Positions 33,158 through 48,324 of a DNA stretch of 64,000 bases are shown here, piece by piece. The position numbers were made by a program, and so were the translations under genes. Position 1 is the first letter of the stretch; each line of letters begins with the position of its first letter. The notes below the pieces were generated by a model. It did not search any database. It was not told the origin of the DNA and saw nothing but the letters and a program-made list of their open reading frames with translations. The stretch is from Emiliania huxleyi CCMP1516 (taxonomy: Eukaryota > Haptophyta > Isochrysidales > Noelaerhabdaceae): positions 1,862,603-1,926,602 of the forward strand of contig NW_005199770.1 in assembly GCF_000372725.1 (NCBI RefSeq), given 5' to 3'.

Positions 33158-36100
33158 ACGCACACGCACACGCACACGCACACGCACACGCACACGCACA
33201 CGCACACGCACACGCACACGCACACGCACACGCACACGCACACGCACGCACCCCGGGCCGGCACACCGCTCACTCACGCGCACTGGGCCTGCACTTTCAA
33301 TGCCGTGCGGCTCCTGCGGCAATCTAGACGTGGGGTCGCGAGGGATTGCCCGGCCCTTGCCCAACCACCTCTTGTGTGTGGAGAAGTTCACCCTTCCCCT
33401 CCCCTTAGGCAACTCTGAGATCGTCTCGCCGTTTACGATCCACACGCTTGGAAACACAAACAACGCCGTGCTCGACCGCGGCGGCCACTCCTACGCGGTG
33501 ATGGAGATCTGCAACGCCGCCATCCTCCTCGCCTTCCTCTTCCAGGTCCGCTCCCAGCTCGAGGAGATGAGCGACCGCATTCGGCACGGCGGCCACGCGC
33601 TGACGGCGGCAGACTTCACCGTGATGGTGAGCAACGTCCCGAGGCACTGGCGGTCGGAGCAGCTGCGCGCGCACTTTGAGAAGTTCGGCGCCGTGGTGCA
33701 CGTCGGCGTCTCGCTCGACTACCGCGAGCTGACCCTCGCCATGCAGGAGTGATCTCGGGTGATCTCGGGTGATCTCGGGCAACCTCGGGTGATCTCGAGC
33801 TCTCGCCCTCGCCATGCAGGAGTCGCAGCGGCTTAAGGACAAGCACATCGACGCCACCCTCCACCTCGTGGCGCTCATCCGGGGCGGCGCTCCAAAGGGG
33901 TCCGTCGGCAAGGCGCGCCTCGGGCACTCTCGGGCACTCTCGGGCACTCTCGGGTACTCTCGGGTACTCTCGGGTACTCTCGGGTACTCTCGGGTACTCT
34001 CGGGTAATCTTTTCGGGTCCTCTCGGGTCCTCTCGGGTAATCTCGGGTAATCTCGGCAAGGCGCGCGCCGCCGCCAAGCGGGCGCTCGACGCGCTCGAGG
34101 CGAATCGCACGCGGACCGGCGCTCTGACAAAGAAGCGGTGCCGCGACACTTCCGAGACGCTTCCGCGCCTCGCCGCCGATGCTGCCACTGCCTCCCACCG
34201 AGATAGCCCGAGACACTTCCGAGACACGTCCGAGGCACTTCATCCACCCGAGATCGCCCGAGACCAGGTACCACTGCACCGGCTATGCCTTCGTCACCTT
34301 CAACGAAGCCGCCGTCGCGAAGCGCGTGCTCGAGACGATGCCGCAGGACCGCGCCTCGTGTACTCTCGGGTACTCTCGGCTCATCACGATCTCGGGTAAT
34401 CTCGGGTGATCTCGCAGGACCGCGCCTTCTCGCGCGTGTTTGGCGGCGGGCTCGTCGTGTCGCGCGCGCCCGAGCCGGAGGACATCATCTGGGAGAACCT
34501 CCAGACGAGCCCGCGCGAGCAGTTTGCGCGGCAGTCCCTCTCGGTGCTCGTGCTGACCGTGCTGCTCGTGCTCTCCGTGCTCCTCCTGACCAGCGTCAAC
34601 CTCTTCATGCAGGCGCGCCGACAGAGACGGGCCGAGATGCAGCGAGATGCAGCGATATGCAGCGAGATGCAGCGAGATGCAGCGAGATGCGGCGAGGTGC
34701 GGCGAGATGTGGCGAGATGCGGCGGAGATGCGCCGAGATGTGGCGAGATGCGGCGGAGATGCGCCGAGATGCGCCTCGAGATGTGCCGAGATGCGTCACG
34801 AGATTGTCCGAGGTTGCCCGAGGCGCTTCCCCGTTCGATGCCCCTCGTTGCTCGCTGCAGGGCGCCAACCCCGTGATGGAGGTGCTCGGTCTGGAGGAGA
34901 AGCTCGAGGACCCCACCTTGTTCGAGTTCGTGCTCGTGCAGGCGCTGCAGGGCCTGCTCACTCTGATCGGCTACCTCTCCATCTTCATCTCGGTGCCCGT
35001 GATGGCGTACTTCCTCGAGCGGCCGCACACGCGCGGCGCGCGGGAGGCGAGCGTGATGCTGAAGCTGTCCTTCTTCCAGTGCGCCGTCATCCTCGTCACT
35101 CTCTTCGTGCTCACCACCGTCGAGACCAACGAGAACGACGACCCCGACGGCTCCTTCAAGCGCGGCTGGTACCCGGTCGGCATGACGGTGCTGCTTGGCG
35201 CCCTCCTCGGCGACATCCTGTTCATCCAGTTCGGGATGGACCTCGTGCGCCCCTTCGACCTTGTCAAGAAGCAATGCTTCGCCAAGCGCGCAAAGACGCA
35301 GGCGCGCATGAGCGAGCTCTGCGCGTGCTCGAGAGTACCCGAGAGTACCCGAGAGTACCCGAGAGTACCCGAGAGTACCCGAGAGTACCCGAGATTAGGC
35401 GCGCATGAACGAGCTCTACGCGTGCTCGGCCGACGGCATGCTTGCCTTCCGGCTCCAGATCCTGGTCAAGGTGCTCGTGCTCGGCCTCTTCTTCTCGTTC
35501 GCGATGCCGATGCTCTACCTCGTCATCGCGATCTACGGCTGGATCGCGCAGTGGATCGACCGCCTCCTCCTCCTCCGCCTGCTCCTCCCGCCGCCGCCCA
35601 CACACGAGCAGCTGATGGTGTACATTGTGCGCGTCATCCTGCCGCTCGCCGTCGTCGGCGAGCCTCCGCCTCCGCCTCCTCGCTCGCGGCCTCCGCGAGG
35701 CGACGCGAGACTGCCCGAGAGTAGGCCACTCCGTCTTCGCCCTCATCTTCTTCCGCGATCTCTGCGACGACGAGACGCTCGACCTCAACTTTTACGCGGT
35801 CCGGGCCCAGGTGGGGAGAGTCAGCGAGATTCGGCGAGATTCGGCGAGATTCGGCGAGATTCCGCGAGATTCCGCGAGACTCCGCGAGATTCGGCGAGAC
35901 TCCGCGAGATGACCGGAGGCACGCTCGACCTCAAGCCCTTGCGCGGTCGGCGCCCAGGCGAGCGAGAGAGGGGGCCTGGAGGCTGTTGGCTGCGTGCTTT
36001 TCCTTCCGAACCAGACCGCGGACGCGTCGCTGGCTGGCTCGGGCGACTTCATCTACGGCTGCTCCGGCCTCAAGGCGTGCAACGACCGCACGTGGTCGTC

Positions 36101-37731
36101 TGCGCGCGTCGTCCTCCTCTTCACCGCCTGCTGCACCGCGCTGGTCGTGCTCTACTACCTCTACACCTCGCGGAGCAAGGCGCGCCAGGAGCGGTCGCGG
36201 AGGCGGTCCGACGGCGGCGGCGAGGGCCGGGCGAGCCTCGTGTCGGCGCGCCAGTTCAAGCGCATGTACCGCCTCCTCGCGCAGAGGGACCTGCGCTCGC
36301 GGTCGGTGGACGAGCTCTCCAAGAGCGGCGCCCTCCCCTAGATGCGGACATCTCCCCACATCTCCCCGTGCCTCCCCGAATCTCGACGGTTGCCGCCCTC
36401 TCCTAGATGCCCTGGCCCTAGCCCTAGCCCCAGCCCCAGCCCTCTCCTAGGCGCGGCGTACGGACCCACTGCGTTCCGCCCTGACCCTAACCCGTACCCT
36501 CCCCTCGACCCTAACCCCGACCCTAGCCCCGCCCTGCACTCCTCCTCTTAGGCGCCCTGTCGGCTCGCGTGCGGCCAGAGACGAGCCTGTCCGCAAAGTC
36601 CCTCGTCGCTCTGCCGCGGGACGGGGAGCCGGCCTCGCCGGCGCCGCCGGCGCCGCCGGCGGGCAGCGAGGGGAGCGTGGGCAGCGGCGGCGCCGACGAG
36701 GCCGCGCGGCAGGTGTGCATCTCGATCGACAGCCCAATCGACGAGGCGAATGCGTCTCCGGGGCCTTCGAGGCCCGCCACGCCCGTTCTCCTGGCCCTGC
36801 CCACGACCTCCGAGTCCGCGCCGACCGAGCCGAGCGAGGGGGAGCGGCTCACCTCGGGCACGCAGCTCAGCTCACAGCTCCTCCTCGACGAGCAAACGCT
36901 CATGTACGCCCAGCCCACCGCCTCCCTCAACACCGGCAGACCCTCCCCACCCTCCCCACCGCCTTCGCCACCCCCTACCTCACCCCGCCCTCGCCGCCGC
37001 CGCCCTCGCCGCCGCCGCCCTCGCCGCCGCCGCCCTCGCCGCCGCCGCCCTCGCCGCCGCCGCCCTTTGGCGCCGCCGCCCTCACCGCCGCCGCCCTCGC
37101 CGTCACCCCTCGCAGGTACCTGCCGCCCCTCACGCGCCTCCTCCTCGACTCGTTCCGGAAGGACATGACGAACCGCGGCGTCGACGCCTTTTTGCGCCGG
37201 AACGGGGCGCCCGCGCTGCCCGACGGGCTCTCCCCGCCCGCCGCAAAGGCCTCCCTGCGGCACTGGGGCAGCTGCGGCCGCCGCGCCTCCGCCTCCGAGC
37301 CGGGCGGCTGGCCGGCGCACATCTCACTCTCCGCGCTGCGCAAGATCCCCGCTAGCTGCGGCGTGGCCATGCCGTCGTCCTCCAAGCCCGCCTCGCTGCT
37401 GCTGCAGCTCGACGCGATCGAGCGAGTGCTCGGCCGGCGCGCGGCGCCGGCGGCCGAGGCGGGCGGGGATGGCGACGCGCCCGGCGCCGGCGCGTCGGCG
37501 GAGGGCGGGGGGGGCGCCGCGGCCAAGGGGGGCGCCGTGGCGGCGCCTGGCGACGAGTGCGCCGACGAGACGCTCGAGCAGCTGGAGGTGTCGGTGCTGG
37601 CAGAGGCGGCGGAGCGGCTGACGCACGTGGCGGAGCGGGCGCGCGCGGCGCTCGGGTCGTCGCTCGAGCGGATGGCCTCGAGCGGCTCGCTCCACGCCCT
37701 CTCGCCGAGAGCGGCCGGACTGGCGACGTAG
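32306..37731 (+). CDS. OSCA/TMEM63 (CSC1-like, DUF221) mechanosensitive-type ion channel
   Basis: Starts gccATGGaccag. A disordered Ser-rich N-terminus includes an IQ-like helix (IQRAWRRRKLARELY) that may bind calmodulin. Conserved blocks in order: YHLARTCAWLFLLNLSNVII (TM), YAVMEICNAAILLAFLF (TM), the cytosolic RRM-like insert VMVSNVPRHWRSEQLRAHF and GYAFVTFNEAAVAKRVLE, then EDIIWENL and the 7-TM region (LTVLLVLSVLLLTSVNLFM; LLTLIGYLSIFISVPVMAYF; MLKLSFFQCAVILVTLFVL; YPVGMTVLLGALLGD; LGLFFSFAMPMLYLVIAIYG; LPLAVV; ARVVLLFTACCTALVVLYYL). This order is that of OSCA/TMEM63/CSC1 cation channels. A long Pro/Ser-rich cytosolic tail ends at the stop 37729-37731. At least nine introns; most begin with copies of the downstream exon (33099-33408, about 33919-34062, 35305-35398 and others). 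Confidence 0.75.
33127..33246. repeat. (CA)n/(CACACG)n microsatellite in a channel-gene intron
   Basis: Fills intron 33099-33408. The intron starts GCGACTCGGAGA and the next exon starts GCAACTCTGAGA. Confidence 0.95.
33733..34430. repeat. three successive minisatellite introns bounded by direct repeats
   Basis: Pairs: 33733-33750 / 33806-33823 (ccctcgccatgcaggagt, exact), 33905-33918 / 34053-34066 (tcggcaaggcgcgc, exact), 34342-34356 / 34413-34427 (cgcaggaccgcgcct, exact). The filler is (t)ctcgggt(a/g)at or ctcgggtact units. Confidence 0.9.
34625..34855. repeat. GAGATGC minisatellite intron
   Basis: gagatgcagc, gagatgcggc and similar units between exons ending LFMQ and starting GANPVMEVLG. 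Confidence 0.85.
35300..35428. repeat. GAGAGTACCC minisatellite intron with 32-bp flanking duplication
   Basis: 35300-35331 and 35397-35428 match at 30 of 32 bases; six exact gagagtaccc units lie between. The boundary reads cag|GCGCGCATG on the left and tag|GCGCGCATG on the right. Confidence 0.92.
35775..35957. repeat. GAGATTCGGC minisatellite intron with older ~37-bp duplication
   Basis: 35775-35811 and 35921-35957 are related at about 29 of 37 bases; the filler is gagattc(g/c)gc units. Confidence 0.75.
36415..36540. repeat. CCCTAGCCC / CCCTAACCC telomere-like intron filler
   Basis: Degenerate ccctag, ccctaa and cccgac units between GCGCCCTCCCC (36330) and the acceptor tag|GCGCCCTGTC (36551). 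Confidence 0.7.
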
Positions 37732-38173
37732 TATCGGCACCTCCGGCTGGTTAGGCGGCGGGGGTGTCGTGGTCGGACTCGCGCGCCCGCGCGTGTAATC
37801 GTCTCCCAGCTAGTGAGCTACGGCTCTAGATTGCAGCAACTCCAGCATTGCGGCACAGCACACATTCGTGTGCGGGGCTGGCCGCCCCCCCGCCCAGCCC
37901 GCCGCTGCCGTGCGATGTGCGTGCGAGTTCTATTACTGCAATATTGCAGCATGAAACTCTCGATCAAGAGTGATGAGAGAAAGAGATACTGCCACTGGGT
38001 CAAAACACTAATCCACAAATTCACGCACACTCCCAGACGGACGTGTCGGGAAGCCGCACCTCTCACACCCCCCGGAGACACGAGCCGTCAGCGGTGTGGC
38101 CATGCAGCGCCGTCCGATAGTGAGCAGCTGCCGTGGTCAGCCCGGAGGCTGCCCAGCACGCACGAATCCACAG
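37732..38173. other. intergenic between convergent genes
   Basis: No gene seen. Confidence 0.4.
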
Positions 38174-39445
38174 TCAATCGCCGTCCTCGAACACCATCAG
38201 GCGGCCGGCGTCGAGCCATCGCCCCGCGTCGGGATCCCAGATGCGGCGCGAGGTGCTGGGGCGGCCCGCGAGGCAGCGCAGCTCCGGAGCACCGATCCAC
38301 GCGGCACCGCCATAGACCTTCCACGCGACAGTCGAGGCCTCAGGCCGCAGGCAGCCGTCAATCACGCTCACCCGGCCACGGGCCTGCCCGAGATTGGCTG
38401 CAGCTCCAACGTACCAGCTCTGGCCAGCGTGCCACAGCATGACGCTGTCAGCGCCAGCCTTGGTGTACGATGGGTAGCCGTTGACGAGCTCATCGCGCTT
38501 GAGAAAGACGCCGAGCACGCCGGCCTGCTTGTTCTGCGGCGTCGGCCCGACCAGCGCGATCTGCGGCGCTGCCTTGGCGATCTCTGCGGCGAGGGCGTCG
38601 CCCGCGAGGCAGCGCAGCTCCGGGGCATCGATCCACACTGTGCCGTCTTGGACCTTCCACGTCACAGTCGAGGCGTACGGGCGCACGCAGCCGTCGCGCA
38701 GAGTCACCCAGCCACGGGTCTGTCCGAGGTTGGCTGCAGATCCAACGAACCAGCTCTGGCCGGCGTGCCACAGCATGACGCGGTCATCGCCCGTCTTGGT
38801 GTACGATGGGTAGCCGTTGATCAGCTCATCGCGCTTGAGGAAGACGCCGAGCAAGTTGACGTGCAGGTTTTGCGGCGTCGGCCCGACCAGCGCGATCTGC
38901 GGCGCTGCCTTGGCCATCTCTGCGGCGAGGGCGTCGCCCGCAACGCAGCGCAGCTCCGGCGCATTGACAAATGCTGTGCCATCCCAGACGCGCCACGTGA
39001 CAGTCGAGGCCTCCGGGCGCACGCAGCCGTCGAACAGACTCACCACTCCACGGTCCTGTCCGAGGTTTGTTGCAGCTCCAACGTACCAGCTCTGGCCGGC
39101 GTGCCACAGCATGACGCTGTCAGCGCCAGCCTTGGTGTACGATGCGAAGCCGTTGACGAGCGCGGTACGCTTGACGAAGACACCGAGCACGTTGGCCTGC
39201 TTGTTCTCCGGCGTCGGCCCGACTAGCGCGATCGACAGCAGCCTGCGGAGATGTGGAACGGCCGCCGCTCGGAAGGTGCGGCAGGAAGCGTAGGCTGCGC
39301 GCAGGGCGTCCTCGGTGCAGAAGGAGAGGGCGAGGTCGAGCAGATCGTCCGTGGTGAGCACGTCGAGAAGCACCGGTGGGGCCGCGCTTGAGGCCGCGCT
39401 TGAGGCCGCGCCCGTGCGAGCGCTCCGACGCGAGCGAGGCGGCAT
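38174..39445 (-). CDS. F-box-like protein with three ~105-residue repeats, paralogue 1
   Basis: 423 residues from an ATG (MPPRSRRSARTGAAS). The N-terminal helix set LLDVLTTDDLLDLALSF and YASCRTFRAAAVPHL resembles an F-box, suggesting SCF ubiquitin-ligase adaptor use. Three tandem repeats follow (from about residues 75, 185 and 290), each starting IALVGPTPxN, containing LGVFxKRxxLxNGxxSYT, VMLWHAGQSWYVGAA and NLGQxRGxVS, and ending APELRCxAG. The repeats look like a ligand-binding beta-rich fold of the kind found in expanded algal families; I know no named function. A close paralogue lies at 47047-48324 in the same orientation, so these came from a recent duplication around the GH31 and coiled-coil genes. 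Confidence 0.75.
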   Translation of the reverse strand: MPPRSRRSARTGAASSAASSAAPPVLLDVLTTDDLLDLALSFCTEDALRAAYASCRTFRAAAVPHLRRLLSIALVGPTPENKQANVLGVFVKRTALVNGFASYTKAGADSVMLWHAGQSWYVGAATNLGQDRGVVSLFDGCVRPEASTVTWRVWDGTAFVNAPELRCVAGDALAAEMAKAAPQIALVGPTPQNLHVNLLGVFLKRDELINGYPSYTKTGDDRVMLWHAGQSWFVGSAANLGQTRGWVTLRDGCVRPYASTVTWKVQDGTVWIDAPELRCLAGDALAAEIAKAAPQIALVGPTPQNKQAGVLGVFLKRDELVNGYPSYTKAGADSVMLWHAGQSWYVGAAANLGQARGRVSVIDGCLRPEASTVAWKVYGGAAWIGAPELRCLAGRPSTSRRIWDPDAGRWLDAGRLMVFEDGD

Positions 39446-39858
39446 GGCGAGCCGGTTATGCAGCGTGATTTCTTTTATGTTCGTGCGAATACCCTTACAG
39501 CGTTGGTGTCCCAGTCGTTGGTCGGACTGTGTTTCGCCTTCCCATCAATCAATCAATACGCCATTGCTGATGAGGGGAGGCGGCGGTGGTACGTCGTCTA
39601 CCGGCGGGTGCGCCCCGCGACGCACGTCGCACGAGGCGCGCGTGCACACGCACACAGGCAGGGGTCGGTCGCATTGGCGGCCGCGCGGCAGTGGCTGCGG
39701 GGGGGGGCGGGAGGAGGTGGTGGCGCCGACCGCAATGGCGGCTGACCCGACGAGCGCCGGGCGAGATCGCGAGGGTCGAGGGTGAGCGGATGTGTGAGAG
39801 AGAGAGAGATATTTGTTTGTGTTTGATGTGTGTTCACCCCAAAATTCTCGAAGCAGCA
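39446..39858. other. divergent promoter region
   Basis: Between the F-box-like (-) and GH31 (+) starts. About 39503-39543 matches 21168-21205 inverted. A gagagaga tract precedes the GH31 ATG. Confidence 0.4.
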
Positions 39859-44597
<4,739 letters not shown>

Positions 44598-45289
44598 GGG
44601 TAGCCGTCCGTCCGGGTGTGACTGTGTAGTCCGCGCGGGGTGAGGCACCCCTGCCCCCCCCCCCCACTCGCCCCTGCCTCGAGCTCAAACCAGACGTAAC
44701 GTAGACCGTCTGACCACCTAGAAGTCTCTCTCGCGATCCTTGAAAGACCGTAGCGTCCGCGCGCTTGTTGTGAGAGCCCGAGTTGCGCCCTTGCCGCCGT
44801 GGGGGTACTTTATCACAGGTATCTCAGGTACGTGAGAAAATTTCGGGTGGGTCGTTCTGGGTTGTCATTGTCTTAGACGACTTCCTGAAAAAATGTACAG
44901 TACAGGAGGCGGAAACCCCCGATCTGGAGAGAGCGATCTCCACACAGTGGAATGTGGGGATCGGGATGCGTAGAGCCGTACGGGCCCCCCACACGGGGGG
45001 GGGGGGGGGGGTTGGTGTGATCCGTGTTGCCGCGTAAGTAGTCGCGGCTACTAAAGCAAGTATTTCCCAGCAAGAGCGGAGCCCTGACCCGCTGACCCGG
45101 GCACTTGGAGCGGGGCCCCTGGGTTTCGTGGAGCATTTGGGGGGGGAGACCAGTGCAGTCGGCAACCTCACACCCAGGGCCGGGGAGCTATGAAGCGCAC
45201 CCAGCGGGCCGGGTGTGTTCGATTTTATTAAATGCGCCACAGAGAATTCTGAACTGCCCGTTGTCACACCTTCGGCCAGCTGGTTTTGA
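44598..45289. other. intergenic
   Basis: No gene supported. Poly-G/poly-C runs at about 44656 and 45000. Relatively AT-rich for the window. Confidence 0.4.
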
Positions 45290-46599
45290 TCGCTGCTCAA
45301 GTCGCAAGACAGGGCAGTTCGGCCCCTCGCGCGCGCCACTCCCGGGCCGCCTGCCGCGGCCAAACGGACCTGTGGAACTGCAACCAGAGCAACATCTGCC
45401 CCCCGCGAGCCTGCTGGCCGAGGTCCATCAGCTACAGGACCGCAGGTGCGCCCGTTGCCCAGCCACGGATCCCTCTGCGCAGAGCCGTCGCGGCGCGAGA
45501 GGGCTCTGCTGCAGATACCACTGCTGCGCGCGCAACACGTACTCCGTGCGTCGGGATCCTGGGAGTCTGCCTCATTCCACTGCTGTTCCCAGAAAACTGC
45601 CATGCGCGGCGCGCGGAGGAGGAGGCAAACTCCGCGACGCACCGAGCCGAGGAGGCGGAGCGAGCTTGCGCCGTCGCCCATTCCGAGCTCTGCCAAGCAC
45701 GTGAGAGCCATGCGGCCCTCGAGGGCAGCGCCGCTCGGCTGCGGGACGACCGCGATGCGATGCTCGATCACGTGCAGGACCTGGTGGCTGAGCTGGCGGC
45801 GGCGGAGGAGCGCGCCAACACCCTCTCCGAGGACCAGCTCCGCCTCGCCGAGCGACGGAACGAGCTGGAGCACGGGCGAGCGGCGGCGCACGCGGAGCAG
45901 CAGCAGCAGCAGATCGCCGCGCGCAGGCTGGAGGCAGCCGCGCAGCAGCGGGGCGCAGAGGCGCGTGCGGCGGCGGCGGCGACGGACGAGGCGCGCCGCG
46001 AGGCGGAGGCGCTTCGGCGCGAGCTGTGCGAGGCGCGTGGCGAGGCGGGCAGCATGGGCGCATCGGCGGACGAGCTGGCGGCGCAGAACAGCTCGCTGCG
46101 ACTTCGGCTCGACGAGGCGGACGGGCGGGCGCTCGCCGCCGAGGAGGAGCTGGCGCGCGTGAGCTCGACGCTCGCAGTCGCGCGGCGGAGCAGCGGCTCG
46201 CAGCACGCCTCGCTGGCGGAGCAGCTCGCAGACACGCTCCGTACTCTGCACGGCACCCTCCAGGAGAGGGACCGCCTCCGCGCCGCCCTTGACGAGGCGC
46301 TCGCCTCGTGCGCGTCGTCGCTCGTCGCGCGGGAGGTCGCCGAGGCGTCGCTGCAGAAGCAGCTGCTCGGGATCGCGTCGCTCGGCGAGGCGGCCAGCGC
46401 CGCGCGTGCCGCGCGGCGGTGTTGAGCTATGGACGCGACTTTTCCTTTCGCCCTCTGCTAGGCGACCATCGACAAGCAGCTGCTCGGCCTCGCCCCGCCC
46501 CTCGCCTCGCCGCTGTCGCAGCCGCCCTCGGGCTCCATCGCGTCGCCGCCCTCCCGCCTCTCGCGCCTTGCACCTCGCGAGGCGTCGCCGACCGCGTGA
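45290..46599 (+). CDS. long coiled-coil protein
   Basis: A 5' exon ending LLAEVHQLQDR (45294-45445) is followed by an intron to about 45610, then a long exon of continuous heptads, Glu/Ala/Arg/Leu-rich (EEAERACAVAHSELCQARES, LVAELAAAEERANTL, LRLRLDEADGRALAAEEEL), about 240 residues. Removing intron 46345-46461 (GAG|GCGTCG ... CTAG|GCGACC) joins VAREVAEA-TIDKQLLGLAP and gives a Ser/Pro tail ending at the stop 46597-46599. Without removal the frame ends shortly after at ARRC. The dimeric rod suggests a structural or tethering role. The true start is not certain. Confidence 0.6.
46345..46487. repeat. 117-bp intron starting with a 26-bp copy of the next exon
   Basis: 46345-46370 and 46462-46487 are related; aagcagctgctcgg is exact. 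GC donor, AG acceptor, both followed by GCG. Confidence 0.85.
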
Positions 46600-47046
46600 G
46601 GAGAGGGGATGCGTGAGGGTGTGCGGGCCGGCGGCGAGGGCGGGCCGGAGCGGGAGGCCTGGACGCTGGAGGTGGAGTCTGGTCTCTGGAGACTGGAGAG
46701 CTGGCCAGGTAGGAGGGGGCAGGGTGGGGCCTTCAGGGGCCTAGAGAACACACCCCTTTCTCCCTTTCTCCCAGTAAGCTAAAAGTACGTACATACTGAC
46801 GTAACACCGACGAGGCCGTACAGCGGCCGCGCCGCGGGTGGGCGCGGGATACATACGACTTCGGTACGGAGGGGCCCCGCGCGGATAGCCGATAGGCGCG
46901 AAGCCGCCCCCCGCGGCGCGGCATCCCAGAACGCGCTCCATCCCAAAACGCGCTGTCGAGCATCGTGGTTGCGCCTCCCATCCCGTCTCAGAGGCGCGCA
47001 GCCCGGGCGCTCACCATTGACCCGTAGACGAGGCCCCTTCATGTGC
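46600..47046. other. intergenic between convergent genes
   Basis: No gene seen. Confidence 0.4.
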
Positions 47047-48324
47047 TCAAGTGCCCAACTCATTCTCAAAGACGTCGAAGTCGTCAGCGTCGAGCCAGCG
47101 TCCCTCCCTGCGGCCCCAGATGCGGCGCGAGGAGCTGGGGCGGCCCGCGAGGCAGCGCAGCTGCGGGGCGTCGATCCATTCTGCGCCATTGTAGACGCGC
47201 CACGCGACAGTCGAGGCCTCAGGTCGCAGGCAGCCGTCGCGCAGACTCACCCGGCCACGGTCCTGTCCGAGATTGGCTGCAACTCCAACGGTCCAGCACT
47301 CACCGGCGTGCCACAGCATGGCGCCGTCAGCGCCAGCCTTGGTGTACGATGGGTAGCCATTTATCAGCTCATCGCGCTTGAGGAAGACGCCGAGCACGCC
47401 GGCCTGCTTGTTCTGCGGCGTCGGCCCGACCAGCGCAATCTGCGGCGCAGCCTTGGCGATCTCTGCGGCGAGGGCGTCGCCCGCGAGGCAGCGCAGCTCC
47501 GGAGCGACGACCCACGCGGCACCGCCATAGACCTGCCACGTGACAGTCGAGGCCTCAGGGCGCAGGCAGCCGTCATCCACGCTCACCCAGCCACGGTTCT
47601 GTCCGAGGTCGGCTGCAGCTCCAATGATCCAGCACCCACCGGAATGCCACAGCATGGCGCTGTCATCGTCCGTCTTGGTGTACGATGGGTAGCCGTTGAT
47701 CAGCTCATCGCGCTTGAGAAAGACGCCGCGCGAGCTGGCCTGCTTGTTCTGCGGCGTCGGCCCGACCAGCGCAATCTGCGGCGCAGCCTTGGCCATCTCT
47801 GCGGCGAGGGCGTCGCCCGCAACGCAGCGCAGCTCCGGAGCATTGACAAATGCGGTGCCGTCCAAGACGCGCCACGTGACAGTCGAGGCCTCCGGGCGCA
47901 CGCAGCCGTCCAGCACGCTCACCCGGCCACGGGCCTGCCCGAGATTGGCTGCAGCTCCAACGTACCAGCACTCACCGGCGTGCCACAGCATGACGCCGTC
48001 ATGGCCCGCCTTGCTGTACGACGCGAAGCCGTTGACGAGCGCGGCGCGCTTGACGAAGACACCGAGCACGTTGGCCTGCTTGTTCTCCGGCGTCGGCCCG
48101 ACGATCGCGATCGACAGCAGCCTGCGGAGATGCGGAACGGCCGCCGCTCGGAAGGCGCGGCAGGAAGCGTAGGCTGCGCGCAGGGCGTCCTCGGTGCAGA
48201 AGGAGAGGGCGAGGTCCAGCAGATCGTCCGTGGTGAGCACGTCGAGCAGCACCGGCGAGGCCGCGCTCGAGGCCGCGCTTGAGGCCGCGCCCGTGCGAGC
48301 GCTCCGACGCGTGCGAGGCGGCAT
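47047..48324 (-). CDS. F-box-like protein with three ~105-residue repeats, paralogue 2
   Basis: 425 residues from the ATG at 48324 (MPPRTRRSARTGAAS). The open frame extends further upstream, but homology to paralogue 1 begins exactly here. Same layout as 38174-39445: F-box-like helices (LLDVLTTDDLLDLALSF), then three repeats beginning IALVGPTP or IAIVGPTP. Repeat 2 differs most (SSRGVFLKRDELING, SGGCWIIGAAADLGQ). The C-terminus differs (DADDFDVFENELGT versus LMVFEDGD). Cys replaces Ser in the SWYVGAA motif of repeats 1 and 3 (ECWYVGAA, ECWTVGVA), which may alter binding. Confidence 0.75.
   Translation of the reverse strand: MPPRTRRSARTGAASSAASSAASPVLLDVLTTDDLLDLALSFCTEDALRAAYASCRAFRAAAVPHLRRLLSIAIVGPTPENKQANVLGVFVKRAALVNGFASYSKAGHDGVMLWHAGECWYVGAAANLGQARGRVSVLDGCVRPEASTVTWRVLDGTAFVNAPELRCVAGDALAAEMAKAAPQIALVGPTPQNKQASSRGVFLKRDELINGYPSYTKTDDDSAMLWHSGGCWIIGAAADLGQNRGWVSVDDGCLRPEASTVTWQVYGGAAWVVAPELRCLAGDALAAEIAKAAPQIALVGPTPQNKQAGVLGVFLKRDELINGYPSYTKAGADGAMLWHAGECWTVGVAANLGQDRGRVSLRDGCLRPEASTVAWRVYNGAEWIDAPQLRCLAGRPSSSRRIWGRREGRWLDADDFDVFENELGT

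Noticed and set aside
33920-34178. Possible CRISPR array because of regular direct repeats
   Set aside because: Units are about 10 bp with no unique spacers, the genome is eukaryotic, and no cas genes are present. It is intronic minisatellite.
36415-36540. Interstitial telomere
   Set aside because: Units vary (ccctag, ccctaa, ccccag, cgaccc), are short and lie between exons of one gene. I treat it as intron filler.
38096-39226. Plus-strand frames with apparent repeats at 38.1-39.2 and 46.97-48.28 kb
   Set aside because: Antisense reflections of the F-box-like triple-repeat paralogues. The minus frames have the better composition and matching ATGs.
44824-46251. 475-codon open frame on the minus strand
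   Set aside because: It is antisense to the coiled-coil exon, whose GC3-rich codons keep the reverse frame open. Its Arg/Leu-rich composition shows no domain.
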